From: Deltaproteobacteria bacterium
Lineage (GTDB): Bacteria; Myxococcota_A; UBA9160; JAFDDA01
DNA: 64,000 bases
Assembly (NCBI GenBank): GCA_019311105.1
Contig: JAFDDA010000042.1
Coordinates: 1-64,000, forward strand
Direction of reading: 5' to 3'
Shown here: in pieces, positions 45,662-54,225 of the stretch
How the letters are laid out: each line of letters starts with the position of its first letter
Position numbering within the stretch: position 1 is the first letter of the stretch
The notes under the pieces: model-generated
Seen by the model: only the letters and a program-made list of their open reading frames with translations
Databases searched by the model: none
What the model was told of the DNA's origin: nothing
Program-made: the position numbers and the translations under genes

Positions 45662-46492
45662 CTAGTGGCCGCGGAAGTCGGGCTTTCGCTTTTCGAGGAA
45701 GGCTCGGATGCCCTCCTTGGCGTCGCGAGACCGGCCGGCGACCTGTTGATTGCGCGCCTCGAGGTCGAGGACGCTCTCGAGCGGCAGGTCCGCCCCCTCG
45801 TAGACGGCAGACTTGGCGAAGCCGTAGGCCAGCGTCGGCCCGCTCGCGAGGTGACGGGCCAGCTCGGCCGTCGCGCCCGCCAGATCATCGGGAGCCACGA
45901 CCCGGTTCACCAGGCCGAGCCGCAGGGCTTCGGCGGCGTCGACGAGCTCGCCGAGGAACATGAGCTCGAGCGCCTTCGCGTTGCCGACGAGATTGCGCAG
46001 GAAGTACGAGGCGCCCCCGTCCGGCCCGAGGCCGATCTTCGAGAAGACCACGCCGAGCCGCGCCCGATCCGAGGCCACCCGCAGGTCGGCGGCCAGGGCG
46101 AGGCTGCAGCCAACCCCGACCGCGACCCCGTCGATGCTCGCGAGGACGGGCTTGGGGAGCCGCTGCAGGCGAAGGATGCAGCGATTGGCGCGGTCGAGGA
46201 TATCGCCGCCCCGGTCACCGGGGAAGGCGGACGCTCGCGTCCGCCGACTCTCCTCCTTCGAGACCGGCTTCAGGTCGGCGCCGCCGGAGAAGGCACCGCC
46301 CGCGCCGGTCAACACGACGACCCTCACCTCGTCGTCGGCTTCGATCTCGATCAGCCGCCGCTCCAGGTCGAGGAACATCCCGGGGGTCAGGGCGTTCCGC
46401 GCCGCGGGCCGATTCAGGGTGAAGGTCGCGACCCCGCTCTGTTTCTCGAAGAGGAGATCCCCTTCCCCATCTGCTTCGACGCTCTCGCTCAT
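45662..46492 (-). CDS. Enoyl-CoA hydratase/isomerase (crotonase) family protein
   Basis: 276 residues from the ATG at 46492. The motifs VATFTLNRPAARNALTPGM, the oxyanion loop AFSGGADLKPV and DGVAVGVGCSLALAADLRVA are typical; GLGPDGGASYFLRNLVG resembles 2-(1,2-epoxycyclohexenyl)acetyl-CoA isomerase (PaaG) members, with Asp as catalytic acid. Delta3-delta2 isomerisation or hydration of acyl-CoA is likely. It is transcribed with the amidohydrolase and diverges from an acyl-CoA synthetase. Confidence 0.87.
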   Translation of the reverse strand: MSESVEADGEGDLLFEKQSGVATFTLNRPAARNALTPGMFLDLERRLIEIEADDEVRVVVLTGAGGAFSGGADLKPVSKEESRRTRASAFPGDRGGDILDRANRCILRLQRLPKPVLASIDGVAVGVGCSLALAADLRVASDRARLGVVFSKIGLGPDGGASYFLRNLVGNAKALELMFLGELVDAAEALRLGLVNRVVAPDDLAGATAELARHLASGPTLAYGFAKSAVYEGADLPLESVLDLEARNQQVAGRSRDAKEGIRAFLEKRKPDFRGH

Positions 46493-46722
46493 CCTGAACT
46501 CCAGTCGCCGCCAGCCAGCGCATCGACGGTGGCAGCCTGCATGGCGGCCGCGGCGCGTGTGCCTGGCGGGGCCATTGGGATGCTGATAACTAGTATCATA
46601 GTAAGCGACCGCCCTCAAACCGGGGCGATCGGCCTTGCAGATGCGGCTTGAAGATTTCGGACATCCGGCTCAACCTGCGGCCGGAACCTCGACGCCAAAG
46701 CACTTCCATTCCCGGAGCACGC
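46493..46722. promoter_or_regulatory. Divergent intergenic region with an AT-rich operator-like site
   Basis: This 230-bp spacer separates the crotonase and acyl-CoA synthetase genes. Inside it, 46585-46610 is a conspicuous AT-rich island in otherwise GC-rich DNA: GATAACTAGTATC with GATA/TATC arms around ACTAG, followed by ATAGTAAG. On the minus strand TATGAT is a good -10 match. A lipid-responsive regulator site and divergent promoters are likely. No gene fits here. Confidence 0.4.
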
Positions 46723-48264
46723 ATGTACCCCGCTACCCATGCCGAGAAGACCCCCGACAAGGCCGCGTACGTCATGGCCCGGAGCGGGCGCGTCGTGACC
46801 TATCGCGAACTCGATGAGCGCTCCAACCAGGGCGCCCAGCTCTTCCACTCGCTCGGTCTCCGGCGTGGCGACCACATCGCCTTCTGCATGGAGAACAACG
46901 CGGAGTACTTCGCGCTCGCCTGGGCCGCCCAGCGAAGCGGCCTCTACTACACCGCCATCAGTTCGCGCCTGACGGCATCCGAAGCGGAATACATCATCGA
47001 CGATTGCGGTGCGCAGGTCTTCATCACCTCCGAGGCCAAGCGCGAGCTCGCCGAGGCTCTTGCCGAGAAGTGCCCGCGGCTGACGGCCCGCTTCATGGTG
47101 GGGGCGCCGTCGCCGGGCTACGACTCGTGGGAAGAAGCGCTGGCCGCCCAACCCACCGCGCCGCTCGAAGAAGAATCCGAAGGTGCGATGATGCTCTACT
47201 CATCGGGCACGACGGGGCGCCCGAAGGGCGTGAAGCACCCGCTCCCCGAGGGCGAGATCGGCAAGCCGACGCCGATCCTGGGGCTTCTCCTGGCCATGTA
47301 CGGCGCGACCGGGGATTCCGTCTATCTCTCGCCTGCGCCCCTCTACCACGCCGCGCCACTCGGCTTCACGATGTCGTTCCTGCGTCTCGGTTGCACCGTC
47401 GTTGTGATGGAGGAGTTCGACGCCCTCGAGAGCCTGAGGCTGATCGAGAAGCATCGCGTGACCCATAGCCAGTGGGTCCCGACCATGTTCGTTCGCATGC
47501 TGAAGCTGCCCGAAGAGGACCGCGCCCCGTTCGACGTCTCCAGCCTGCGGGTCGCCATCCACGCCGCAGCGCCCTGCCCCATCCCCGTCAAGGAGACGAT
47601 GATCGAATGGTGGGGCCCCGTCCTCTACGAGTACTACGCCGGGACGGAGGGCAACGGGTTCTGCGCCCTCGACTCCGAGGAGTGGCTCGCCCACAAAGGC
47701 TCGGTCGGCAAGCCGCTGAACGCGGTCGTGCACATCCTGAACGAGGAGTTCGAGGAGCAGCCCACGCGCGGCGAAGGCGGCATCTACTTCGAGAGCGCGG
47801 TCAAGTTCGAGTATCACAACGCCCCGGAGAAGACCGCCGAGTCCCGCAGCCCGGAGGGCTACAGCACGCTGGGCGACGTCGGCTTCCTGGACGAGGACGG
47901 CTTCCTCTACCTCACCGACCGCAAGGCCCACATGATCATCTCGGGCGGGGTCAACATCTATCCCCAGGAGACGGAGAACGCCCTGATCACCCACCCGAAG
48001 GTGGCGGACGTTGCCGTCATCGGCGTGCCGAACGAGGACTTCGGGGAAGAGGTGAAGGCGGTGGTCCAACTCCTCGACCCCGACGAGGCGAGCCCCGAGC
48101 TGGCCCAGGCACTCATCGACTTCTGCCAGGAGCAGATTTCCAAGGTGAAGTGTCCGCGCTCGGTGGACTTCGAGGCCGAGCTGCCGCGACATCCGACCGG
48201 AAAGCTCTACAAGCGACTCCTCAAGGATCGCTACTGGGCTAGCCACGCCAGCAAGATCGTCTGA
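46723..48264 (+). CDS. AMP-forming acyl-CoA synthetase
   Basis: 513 residues from the ATG at 46723 (RBS GGAG); an upstream in-frame start at 46648 has no RBS. Adenylation signature MMLYSSGTTGRPKGVKHPL, YEYYAGTEGNGF, STLGDVGFLDEDGFLYLTDR and the catalytic Lys in HPTGKLYKRLL. It makes acyl-CoA from a fatty or other carboxylic acid. Similar to the FadD branch used for bulky substrates, but specificity is not evident. It diverges from the crotonase/amidohydrolase operon. Confidence 0.9.
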   Translation: MYPATHAEKTPDKAAYVMARSGRVVTYRELDERSNQGAQLFHSLGLRRGDHIAFCMENNAEYFALAWAAQRSGLYYTAISSRLTASEAEYIIDDCGAQVFITSEAKRELAEALAEKCPRLTARFMVGAPSPGYDSWEEALAAQPTAPLEEESEGAMMLYSSGTTGRPKGVKHPLPEGEIGKPTPILGLLLAMYGATGDSVYLSPAPLYHAAPLGFTMSFLRLGCTVVVMEEFDALESLRLIEKHRVTHSQWVPTMFVRMLKLPEEDRAPFDVSSLRVAIHAAAPCPIPVKETMIEWWGPVLYEYYAGTEGNGFCALDSEEWLAHKGSVGKPLNAVVHILNEEFEEQPTRGEGGIYFESAVKFEYHNAPEKTAESRSPEGYSTLGDVGFLDEDGFLYLTDRKAHMIISGGVNIYPQETENALITHPKVADVAVIGVPNEDFGEEVKAVVQLLDPDEASPELAQALIDFCQEQISKVKCPRSVDFEAELPRHPTGKLYKRLLKDRYWASHASKIV

Positions 48265-48299
48265 TTCGCCGAGCGTCGGGAGTTGATCGGTCGGGCCCG

Positions 48300-50165
48300 A
48301 TGGCCAAATCTCTGGTCTCGATGAATTCGCAGCCCTCGGGCCCCGACCTCGAACCCTGGAATCCCGATCGCTGGCTTGTGCCCCTAGCGTGGCTGGGTTG
48401 CTGGCTCGCGTGCCCTTCGCTGCTCCTGGCTTGGACGCCCGGAATCCTTCTGGTGCCGCGGCGCCCTCTCGACCAACGCGACCCCCTCGTGCGGGGCGTC
48501 GAGATCGTTGGCGCCTCGCTCTGCTTCTGGGCGGTGGGCTTCTGGTTCTTGCGCTTCATCCCGGCGCCTCTCGAGACGTTCTTCTACGCCTGCTCCGCGT
48601 TTTCGGTGGCGGCCCACACCGCTTGGCCGCGCACGGGACCGCATGCCCCGCTACGCGAGCGCCTCGGCCAGATCCCGATCGCGGGCTTGCTGGCGGCGAC
48701 GGCGGTCGTCTTGCTGCGCTTGCTCCCCATGAACACGAGCCCGGCCCCCGCGGGCGCGGACATGAGCATGCACACGTACCTGATCGAGATGATCGTGCAG
48801 GCCGGCGGCGTGCCTGCGAGCTATCGGCCGATCCTGCCAATTGACACGTTCGCGACCTTTCCCGTCGGCTTCCACGTCCCGGGAGCTCTGATCTCGATTA
48901 CCGAGGGCCTGCCCAGCTACCGCGCGGGTTTCGAGATGACCGCGTTGACCCACGCATTCACGAGCTTCGCGTTCTTCGCGCTTTTCCGGGTCCATGCCGC
49001 CGCGCTACCGGCCGCGATCACGGCGTCCGCCGCGAGCTTCGTGGGCGAGGCGCCGCAGGGCTACATCGCCTGGGGCGGCAACCCGACCGTCCTCGGGATC
49101 GCCCTGTTTGCCTTGCTGGCCTCCCGCCTGCTGCGCTTCCGGCAATGGCGCCCTGCCGATGCCGCTCTCGCTGGCCTGTTCCTCGCCGGAGTGGCCGCGA
49201 CCCACACACTAGTGCTGGTCCAGGGCTTCTACCTGCTCGGCCTCCCGCTGCTGGCCTGGCTGGCGGCCCGAGGCCCGCACAGCCCGGCGACGCTTCGGAA
49301 TCTCCTGATCTTCGGCGGCGTCTTCGGTGTTGCCTTGGCCCCGTATCTCAGCTCCCTCGACTTCGGAGCCGTAACGCCAGAGGTCGAGGCGTGGATCCGA
49401 AACTGGGTGAGCAACCACAACGACGCCTGGGGGGGGAACCCGTCCACCTCCTTCCTGACGATCCCGACCTATGCGCTCGAGAGCGTGAGAGGCAACATCA
49501 TCGTCCTCCTCCCCTTCTTGGCGTTCGGCCTTGCACCACTCCGGCGACGCGACCCGATGGCGTGGGCCCTGCAGCTCGCCTTCCTCTTCATGGCCTTCGT
49601 CTTGATCCTGAACACCGAGCTCTGGTGGTTGCCGCTCTCGGCGCTCGTCTATCCCGAGCGAGTCGCAGCGATGTCGATCCTCCCCCTCGGTGTCTTGGCG
49701 GCCGTCGGCTTGGAGGGTCTCCTGGCGCCGACGCGGCTGCGAGGTGGGTTCGCGGCCGGCTGGGTGGTCGCGTTCGCAATCGTGCTGGCGGCGAGCCCGT
49801 ACGACCACTACCTGCGGATCTCGTCGGAGTCCGGCGCCCTGCGAGAAGCAGACCTGCGCGCACTGGCCTGGCTCGATGCACGCGCCGCGCCCGGTGACGT
49901 CGTCGAGACCCAATATGCCGACGCTGGCCTCTGGATCCCCGCCGTGCTCTTCCGTCCGATCACCGAAGCACACCTGAACATTGCCTACCTGACGACGACG
50001 GAAATGCCGTCGAGCGGCCGCTTCCTCTATATCGGTTCGCACTGCGTGGGCGAATGCCCTTGGAGCGTCGAGACACCGCCGGACCCAGCCATCTGGCAGG
50101 AGATCCACCGGGATCGAGACGCCCGGATCTACGAGCGGCGAGCCGCCGAAGAGACGTCCCCGTGA
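48300..50165 (+). CDS. Large polytopic membrane protein, GT-C-like
   Basis: 621 residues with about 11-12 membrane segments. A large first periplasmic loop contains GADMSMHTYLIEMIVQAGGV, where an acidic residue sits in the position used by GT-C glycosyltransferases, and FPVGFHVPGALISITEGLPS follows. The C-terminal 120 residues are soluble (DARAAPGDVVETQYADAGLW). It resembles oligosaccharyl- or mannosyltransferase-like proteins and DUF6541 members. Its stop overlaps the next membrane-protein gene (GTGA). Substrate unknown. Confidence 0.7.
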   Translation: MAKSLVSMNSQPSGPDLEPWNPDRWLVPLAWLGCWLACPSLLLAWTPGILLVPRRPLDQRDPLVRGVEIVGASLCFWAVGFWFLRFIPAPLETFFYACSAFSVAAHTAWPRTGPHAPLRERLGQIPIAGLLAATAVVLLRLLPMNTSPAPAGADMSMHTYLIEMIVQAGGVPASYRPILPIDTFATFPVGFHVPGALISITEGLPSYRAGFEMTALTHAFTSFAFFALFRVHAAALPAAITASAASFVGEAPQGYIAWGGNPTVLGIALFALLASRLLRFRQWRPADAALAGLFLAGVAATHTLVLVQGFYLLGLPLLAWLAARGPHSPATLRNLLIFGGVFGVALAPYLSSLDFGAVTPEVEAWIRNWVSNHNDAWGGNPSTSFLTIPTYALESVRGNIIVLLPFLAFGLAPLRRRDPMAWALQLAFLFMAFVLILNTELWWLPLSALVYPERVAAMSILPLGVLAAVGLEGLLAPTRLRGGFAAGWVVAFAIVLAASPYDHYLRISSESGALREADLRALAWLDARAAPGDVVETQYADAGLWIPAVLFRPITEAHLNIAYLTTTEMPSSGRFLYIGSHCVGECPWSVETPPDPAIWQEIHRDRDARIYERRAAEETSP

Positions 50166-51733
50166 GTCGCGACCGCATCTTAGCGGGCTCGATCCTGGTC
50201 GCGGTGGCCATCCTGTTTGCATGGAGCTCCATCGCGCGGAAGCCGACGCCGAACCCGGCCCTACCCGAGGGTTGCGATGACTTTGGGTACCTGAACATGG
50301 CCCAAGCCCTGGACGAGGGGGTTTGGCTCTCCGACCACGCCCGCCGCCCCTTTCACAACGACCTAGTGGAACACCTCGAGGCCCAAGGGGCGAAGCTTCC
50401 AGAGTACGCCTGGATGGTCGCTCCTCACGCCTACCACGTCGATTCGAAGACGGGCCGCGTCATCAACCAATACCCACCGGCAACCAGTCTGTCGTTGACG
50501 CTTCTTCCCTTGGAAGTGCGCTCGGTTCTGGCACCCGGACTGTTCGCCCTGCTCTGCATGCTTCCGCTCGCCCTCGGCTTCCAGATAGTCGGCCCCCGTC
50601 CGCCACTCGTCGCCGCCGCATGGGCCATCGCAACCACGGCCGCAGTGCTCTGGCTGGACCCACCGGCACGACTGGCCGGCGGGATGGGCTCCTACGGTCC
50701 CACACTCGGGTTGCTCGTCACCGCCGGCTGGTTGATTCGCTCGCACCCGGTCGCGGCCCTGGCCCTCGTGTCGGCGACGATTCCGTTCCGGCTCGGCAAC
50801 GGGCTTCTCCTCGCCGCGTTGTTTCTGGTCGTTCTGACCCACGCCCCCTGGCCGACCGGCTGGCGGGGCTTCGCGCTCCGCGTCCTGCGCGGCGGCCTTG
50901 CTGCGCTCTTCGGGGGGCTGGTCGTGTACCTGCTCTACGCGACGGTTCTTCTGGGAGCACCTTGGGCCTTCACCTACTCCCCCATCGATCGCGAATGGGC
51001 CGACCTAAGCACCGCGTGGTCGAACCTCGCAAGCTACCTCGACCCGACGAAACCCTGGCTGCGCTTCCACGTCGGCGGCCTGGTCATCCTGGCAGGCCAG
51101 GCGTGGCGTGAGAAGAGTGCACGTTGGTTCTTGGCGGGGTTGTTCCTGGCGGTCACGAACTATCTCTTCTTCGTCCTGCACAACGTCCGCATCGACGCCT
51201 ACCCCTATGCATCGGGCATGTTGATCCTGGGGCTCGCGTTGCGAGGCCTCGCCGAAGCCAGGTTCCCGGGCCCCAAGGCGATCACCGGGGTCGCTGCCGC
51301 AGCCGTGGGCTGGGCTGCGATGAACCTCGGCACCATCGATCTCGACCACGCGCGGGTCACGTTCGAGTCGGAGCGCAATCTATACCGCGAGGCCTTCAGC
51401 GACTTCGACGTGGTCTGGGGTGAGCATCGCACCGGCACCGTCGAGTACGCGACTCGGGGCGCTGCCTTCCGATACAACTGGGGGCCGGCCGAGGTCCGCA
51501 GCGACACAATGCAATGGCTCCAGGCGCGCGGGCTCCGCCAGGCAGTCTGGGCCGGCGACATCGGCATGCCCACGAACGTTGCCGGGGAACTGGAGAGTGC
51601 GGGGGTCTCGTTCCGAGCGAATAAACATCCGATCCTGGGCGAGATCCTGATCGTTCCTCCACCCTCGCCCAGAATTCTCAGCGACGAACGGCCGTCCACT
51701 GTTCGGTCGGGAACTCAGCCCGTCGAGCCGTGA
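50162..51733 (+). CDS. Polytopic membrane protein, GT-C-like, coupled to the upstream paralogue-like gene
   Basis: 523 residues; GTG start overlapping the previous stop. An N-terminal membrane segment (ILAGSILVAVAILFAWSSIA) is followed by a periplasmic loop with GCDDFGYLNMAQALDEGVWL (acidic pair as in GT-C enzymes), about nine further membrane segments and a soluble C-terminal domain. Layout and pairing suggest the two proteins act on one glycan or lipid-linked sugar. No named family recognised with certainty. Confidence 0.7.
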   Translation: MSRDRILAGSILVAVAILFAWSSIARKPTPNPALPEGCDDFGYLNMAQALDEGVWLSDHARRPFHNDLVEHLEAQGAKLPEYAWMVAPHAYHVDSKTGRVINQYPPATSLSLTLLPLEVRSVLAPGLFALLCMLPLALGFQIVGPRPPLVAAAWAIATTAAVLWLDPPARLAGGMGSYGPTLGLLVTAGWLIRSHPVAALALVSATIPFRLGNGLLLAALFLVVLTHAPWPTGWRGFALRVLRGGLAALFGGLVVYLLYATVLLGAPWAFTYSPIDREWADLSTAWSNLASYLDPTKPWLRFHVGGLVILAGQAWREKSARWFLAGLFLAVTNYLFFVLHNVRIDAYPYASGMLILGLALRGLAEARFPGPKAITGVAAAAVGWAAMNLGTIDLDHARVTFESERNLYREAFSDFDVVWGEHRTGTVEYATRGAAFRYNWGPAEVRSDTMQWLQARGLRQAVWAGDIGMPTNVAGELESAGVSFRANKHPILGEILIVPPPSPRILSDERPSTVRSGTQPVEP

Positions 51734-51880
51734 GTTCGAATCCATGCTCGCGAACCAACGCGGCATGTCGCGTCCATGGAATGCGTCGAGGAAGGGCTCG
51801 AAGAGGAAGCGGGCGCGTCCACGGAAGCAGAGGGCGCGTCGCGGTGGTCTCCAACGGAGCTCTGCACTTCGAGTGGCGGG

Positions 51881-52210
51881 TCAGGAGCGTTCGAAGAAGC
51901 GGCGCAGGAAGGCCGTGAGCTCGGCGTCCGTGCCGTAGACCTCCTCGACGAGGTCGCTGTGAACCAGCGTGTTCACGATGCGTTTCAAAAGCCGTTTCAG
52001 GGACGCCGATTCGATGGCGGCATCGGTGGCCTCGGCCACCAGAGGCTGGATGTTGTCTGGCTCGACTTCGATGATCTCCGCGGCCCGCATGGCCGTGATC
52101 GCCTCCGTGAGCGCGGCGCCGACGGCTTTCTCGAACTCCGTGGGCTCCTCGGGCTCTTCGTCAGGAAGACCCAGGAGAGATTTCAGGTCGAACTTGGGAT
52201 CTTCGCTCAA
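51881..52210 (-). CDS. Conserved-looking small helical protein of unknown function
   Basis: 109 residues with a TTG start at 52210. Acidic N-terminus ([20 protein letters not shown]) followed by helices ([20 protein letters not shown] and [19 protein letters not shown]). No domain recognised and no strong RBS. Codon usage looks coding. The flanking gap 51734-51880 contains no gene I can support. Confidence 0.5.
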   Translation of the reverse strand: MSEDPKFDLKSLLGLPDEEPEEPTEFEKAVGAALTEAITAMRAAEIIEVEPDNIQPLVAEATDAAIESASLKRLLKRIVNTLVHSDLVEEVYGTDAELTAFLRRFFERS

Positions 52211-52394
52211 GGTCTCACCGTGCGTGTTTTCGAAGGGTTTGGGTGGGGCCGGGCTCCGCCACGCGACGAAGTTACCAGTTGCGCCGGGCTCTCACACGCC
52301 ACATCCGTGCGCCCGGGGAACTATCCGGATCGGCGGGGCGACCTGCACCCAGGGGCCCTGGCCGCCCCGGGGTCCTCTAGACTGCCAGGACGAC

Positions 52395-52679
52395 ATGGCC
52401 ATCGCGAAACTCGAAGACCCTGAGGTGCAATCGCGCCTCGCCAACCATCCGGGCTGGGCCGTGGTCGACGGAAAGCTCCACCGCGAGTTCGAGTTCGCGA
52501 GCTTCGTCGAGGCCTTCGGCTTCATGGCGAAGGTGGCCTTGCTGGCCGAACGCGCCGACCACCACCCGGAGTGGTCAAACGTCTACAACAGGGTCCGCAT
52601 CGATCTCACCACCCACGATACCGGCGGCCTGAGCGACCGCGACTTCCGACTCGCCACCGAGATCGACGCACTGCTTTGA
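52395..52679 (+). CDS. 4a-hydroxytetrahydrobiopterin dehydratase (PCD/DCoH family)
   Basis: 94 residues from the ATG at 52395 after AGGA. The family motif is complete: [20 protein letters not shown] followed by [20 protein letters not shown], with the three active-site histidines. It dehydrates 4a-hydroxypterin, recycling the cofactor of aromatic amino acid hydroxylases; many bacteria carry it without such hydroxylases and use it in pterin or molybdopterin metabolism. TAGACT at 52378-52383 lies 11 nt upstream. It is convergent with the selenoprotein gene. Confidence 0.93.
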   Translation: MAIAKLEDPEVQSRLANHPGWAVVDGKLHREFEFASFVEAFGFMAKVALLAERADHHPEWSNVYNRVRIDLTTHDTGGLSDRDFRLATEIDALL

Positions 52680-52729
52680 TGGCTCGCAAGCCGTCGGTTC
52701 CGAGAGGTCCCTCGGCCTGAGCGCGGCGC

Positions 52730-53209
52730 TCAGAGGTGGGCGTCCAGCGTCGCGCCGATCTCTTCTGGGGTCGTCTGCGGTGCGAAGCGCGCCACCACCT
52801 GGCCCGACCCGTCGACGAGGAACTTCGTGAAGTTCCACGCCACGTCCTCGTTCCCGTCGTCGTCCGGGTTGCCCGATTTGAGGAAGCGGTAGAGGTCGCA
52901 GGCACCGTCGCCGTTGACCTCGATCTTGGCGAACATCGGGAACTCGACCCCGAACTTCGAGCGCGCGAACTCGAGGATCTCCTCGTTCGTTCCCGGCTCC
53001 TGCTTCCCGAACTGGTTGCAGGGAAAACCCAGGACGTTGAAGCCGCGGTCGTGATTTTCGTCGTGAAGGGTACGCAGACCTGCGTACTGAGGGGTGAGGC
53101 CTCAGGCACTCGCCAGGTTCACGACCAGACAGACCTGGCCCTGGTAGCGAGAGAGGCTCACCGTCTCGCCCGTGATCGATTCCATCTCGAAGTCGTGAAG
53201 GCTGGCCAT
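52730..53209 (-). CDS. Selenocysteine-containing glutathione peroxidase (UGA at codon 36)
   Basis: From the ATG at 53209, after the strong RBS AAGGAGGATCC, the minus frame encodes 159 residues with one in-frame TGA at 53104-53102. Around it the protein reads VCLVVNLASA-U-GLTPQYAG, where U36 falls exactly on the catalytic Cys/Sec of GPx (family pattern N-x-A-S-x-C/U-G-x-T). Full collinearity continues: FNVLGFPCNQFGKQEPGTNE (Gln70) and VAWNFTKFLVDG (Trp125, Asn126), completing the catalytic tetrad. A SECIS-like hairpin starts 14 nt after the UGA. The enzyme reduces peroxides using glutathione or thioredoxin. If UGA were a stop, only 35 residues and a separate 68-residue ORF from ATG 52936 would be called. 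It follows the LLM gene by 60 nt on the same strand. Confidence 0.9.
53070..53087 (-). promoter_or_regulatory. Bacterial SECIS-like stem-loop for the glutathione peroxidase UGA
   Basis: On the coding strand, GTACGCAGGTCTGCGTAC begins 14 nt after the TGA and folds as a perfect 7-bp stem with loop GGUC. The tip GCAGGUCUGC is identical to the SelB-binding tip of the E. coli fdhF SECIS as I recall it (GGUUGCAGGUCUGCACC), where the apical G and U are recognised. Bases of the hairpin are at the same time codons for QYAGLRT. Confidence 0.85.
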
Positions 53210-53269
53210 GGATCCTCCTTGCAGGTGCTTACGAAGCTACCACGTTGCCTTCTGCGTAGAGGCTCCCGA

Positions 53270-54225
53270 CTAGCCGAGCGCCTTGTTCGCGATCTCGCCG
53301 AGGAGTGCGATCCGCTCCGGGTCGTGACCGTTGACGGGGAGGTCGACGGCGAGGCCGTCGAGGCCCTTGCGTCGGACAGGATCTCGCCCACCGTGTCCGG
53401 GTCTCCACTCACGAGGGCGTTCTTCGTGGCCTCGATGCGGCCGTCGTTCCAGCCCTTCACCTCGGCGATGGCACGGAAGTCGGCGTCGAGCTCCTCCTGG
53501 GTCGGTGCCACGGCGACCATCACGAGCTTCGTCACCTGGATCTCCGAACGATCGCGACCCAAGCGCTCGCAATGGCCGGCCAGGGCCTCGAGCTTCCGCG
53601 GGATCGCGTCGATCTCGCCCGTCAGGTTCGACTCATCCGCGTACTGGGCGACCATGCGCAGCGTCTTCTTCTCACCCTGCCCGCCGATCATGATCGGGAT
53701 CTTCGAAACCGGCGCGGGGACGTTCGCCGCTTCGGTCACTGAATAGTGTTTGCCGGAGAGCGTCGGACGCTCGCCGCGCAACATCGGCACGATGATCTGG
53801 AGCGCCTCCTCGAGCTTCTCGAAACGATCGGTGAAGGTCCCGAACTCGAAGCCGAGATCCGTGTGCTCCTTCTCGAACCAGCCCGCCCCGATGCCGAGGG
53901 TGGCCCGCCCCCCGGAGACGTGATCGAGTGTCGTGATCGCCTTCGCCAGGAGCACCGGGTTCCGGTACGTGTTTCCCGTAACGAGCGCCGAGAGTCGCAC
54001 TCGCTCGGTGTGCTGCGCGAGCGCCGCGAGCATCGCGTAGCACTCGAACATCGGCTCGTCGGGCGCGCCCAGGCCCGGCAGCTGATAGAAGTGGTCCATC
54101 AGGAAGACGCGGTCATACCCCGACGCCTCGGCCGCCTTCGCCTGTGCAATGACGTGGCCGAAGATGTCCTCCGGGGCGACGCCCGGGTAGGTGAAGTTCG
54201 GGATCTGGTAGCCGAGTCGAGTCAT
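53270..54225 (-). CDS. LLM-class flavin-dependent oxidoreductase with an apparent 3' frameshift
   Basis: ATG at 54225. The luciferase-like barrel is intact to about residue 285 (AAEASGYDRVFLMDHFYQLP, GRATLGIGAGWFEKEH, SGDPDTVGEILSD). At about 53369 the conserved C-terminus switches to another frame, KGLDGLAVDLPVNGHDPERI then ALLGEIANKALG, ending at TAG 53270-53272. One missing base in GAC-GC-AAG-GGC would explain this (expected DAKGLDG). Without correction the original frame runs to 53158 into the selenoprotein start with a Ser/Arg-rich tail. It may be a sequencing error or a recent mutation. Confidence 0.75.

Noticed and set aside
51734-51743. GTTCGAATCC, the tRNA T-loop consensus
   Set aside because: Flanking bases do not pair into a T-stem and no acceptor, D or anticodon arm can be drawn around it.
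51744-51938. 64-residue Lys/Arg-rich plus-strand frame
   Set aside because: No RBS, overlaps the 3' end of the minus-strand 109-residue gene, and shows no recognisable family; low-complexity basic composition is expected by chance here.
52730-52936. Separate short gene starting at ATG 52936
   Set aside because: It is the C-terminal part of the glutathione peroxidase; homology is continuous upstream through the UGA.
53158-53269. Ser/Arg-rich C-terminal tail of the LLM protein read without frameshift
   Set aside because: The conserved LLM C-terminus is present in the neighbouring frame, and this tail overlaps the selenoprotein's RBS and start.
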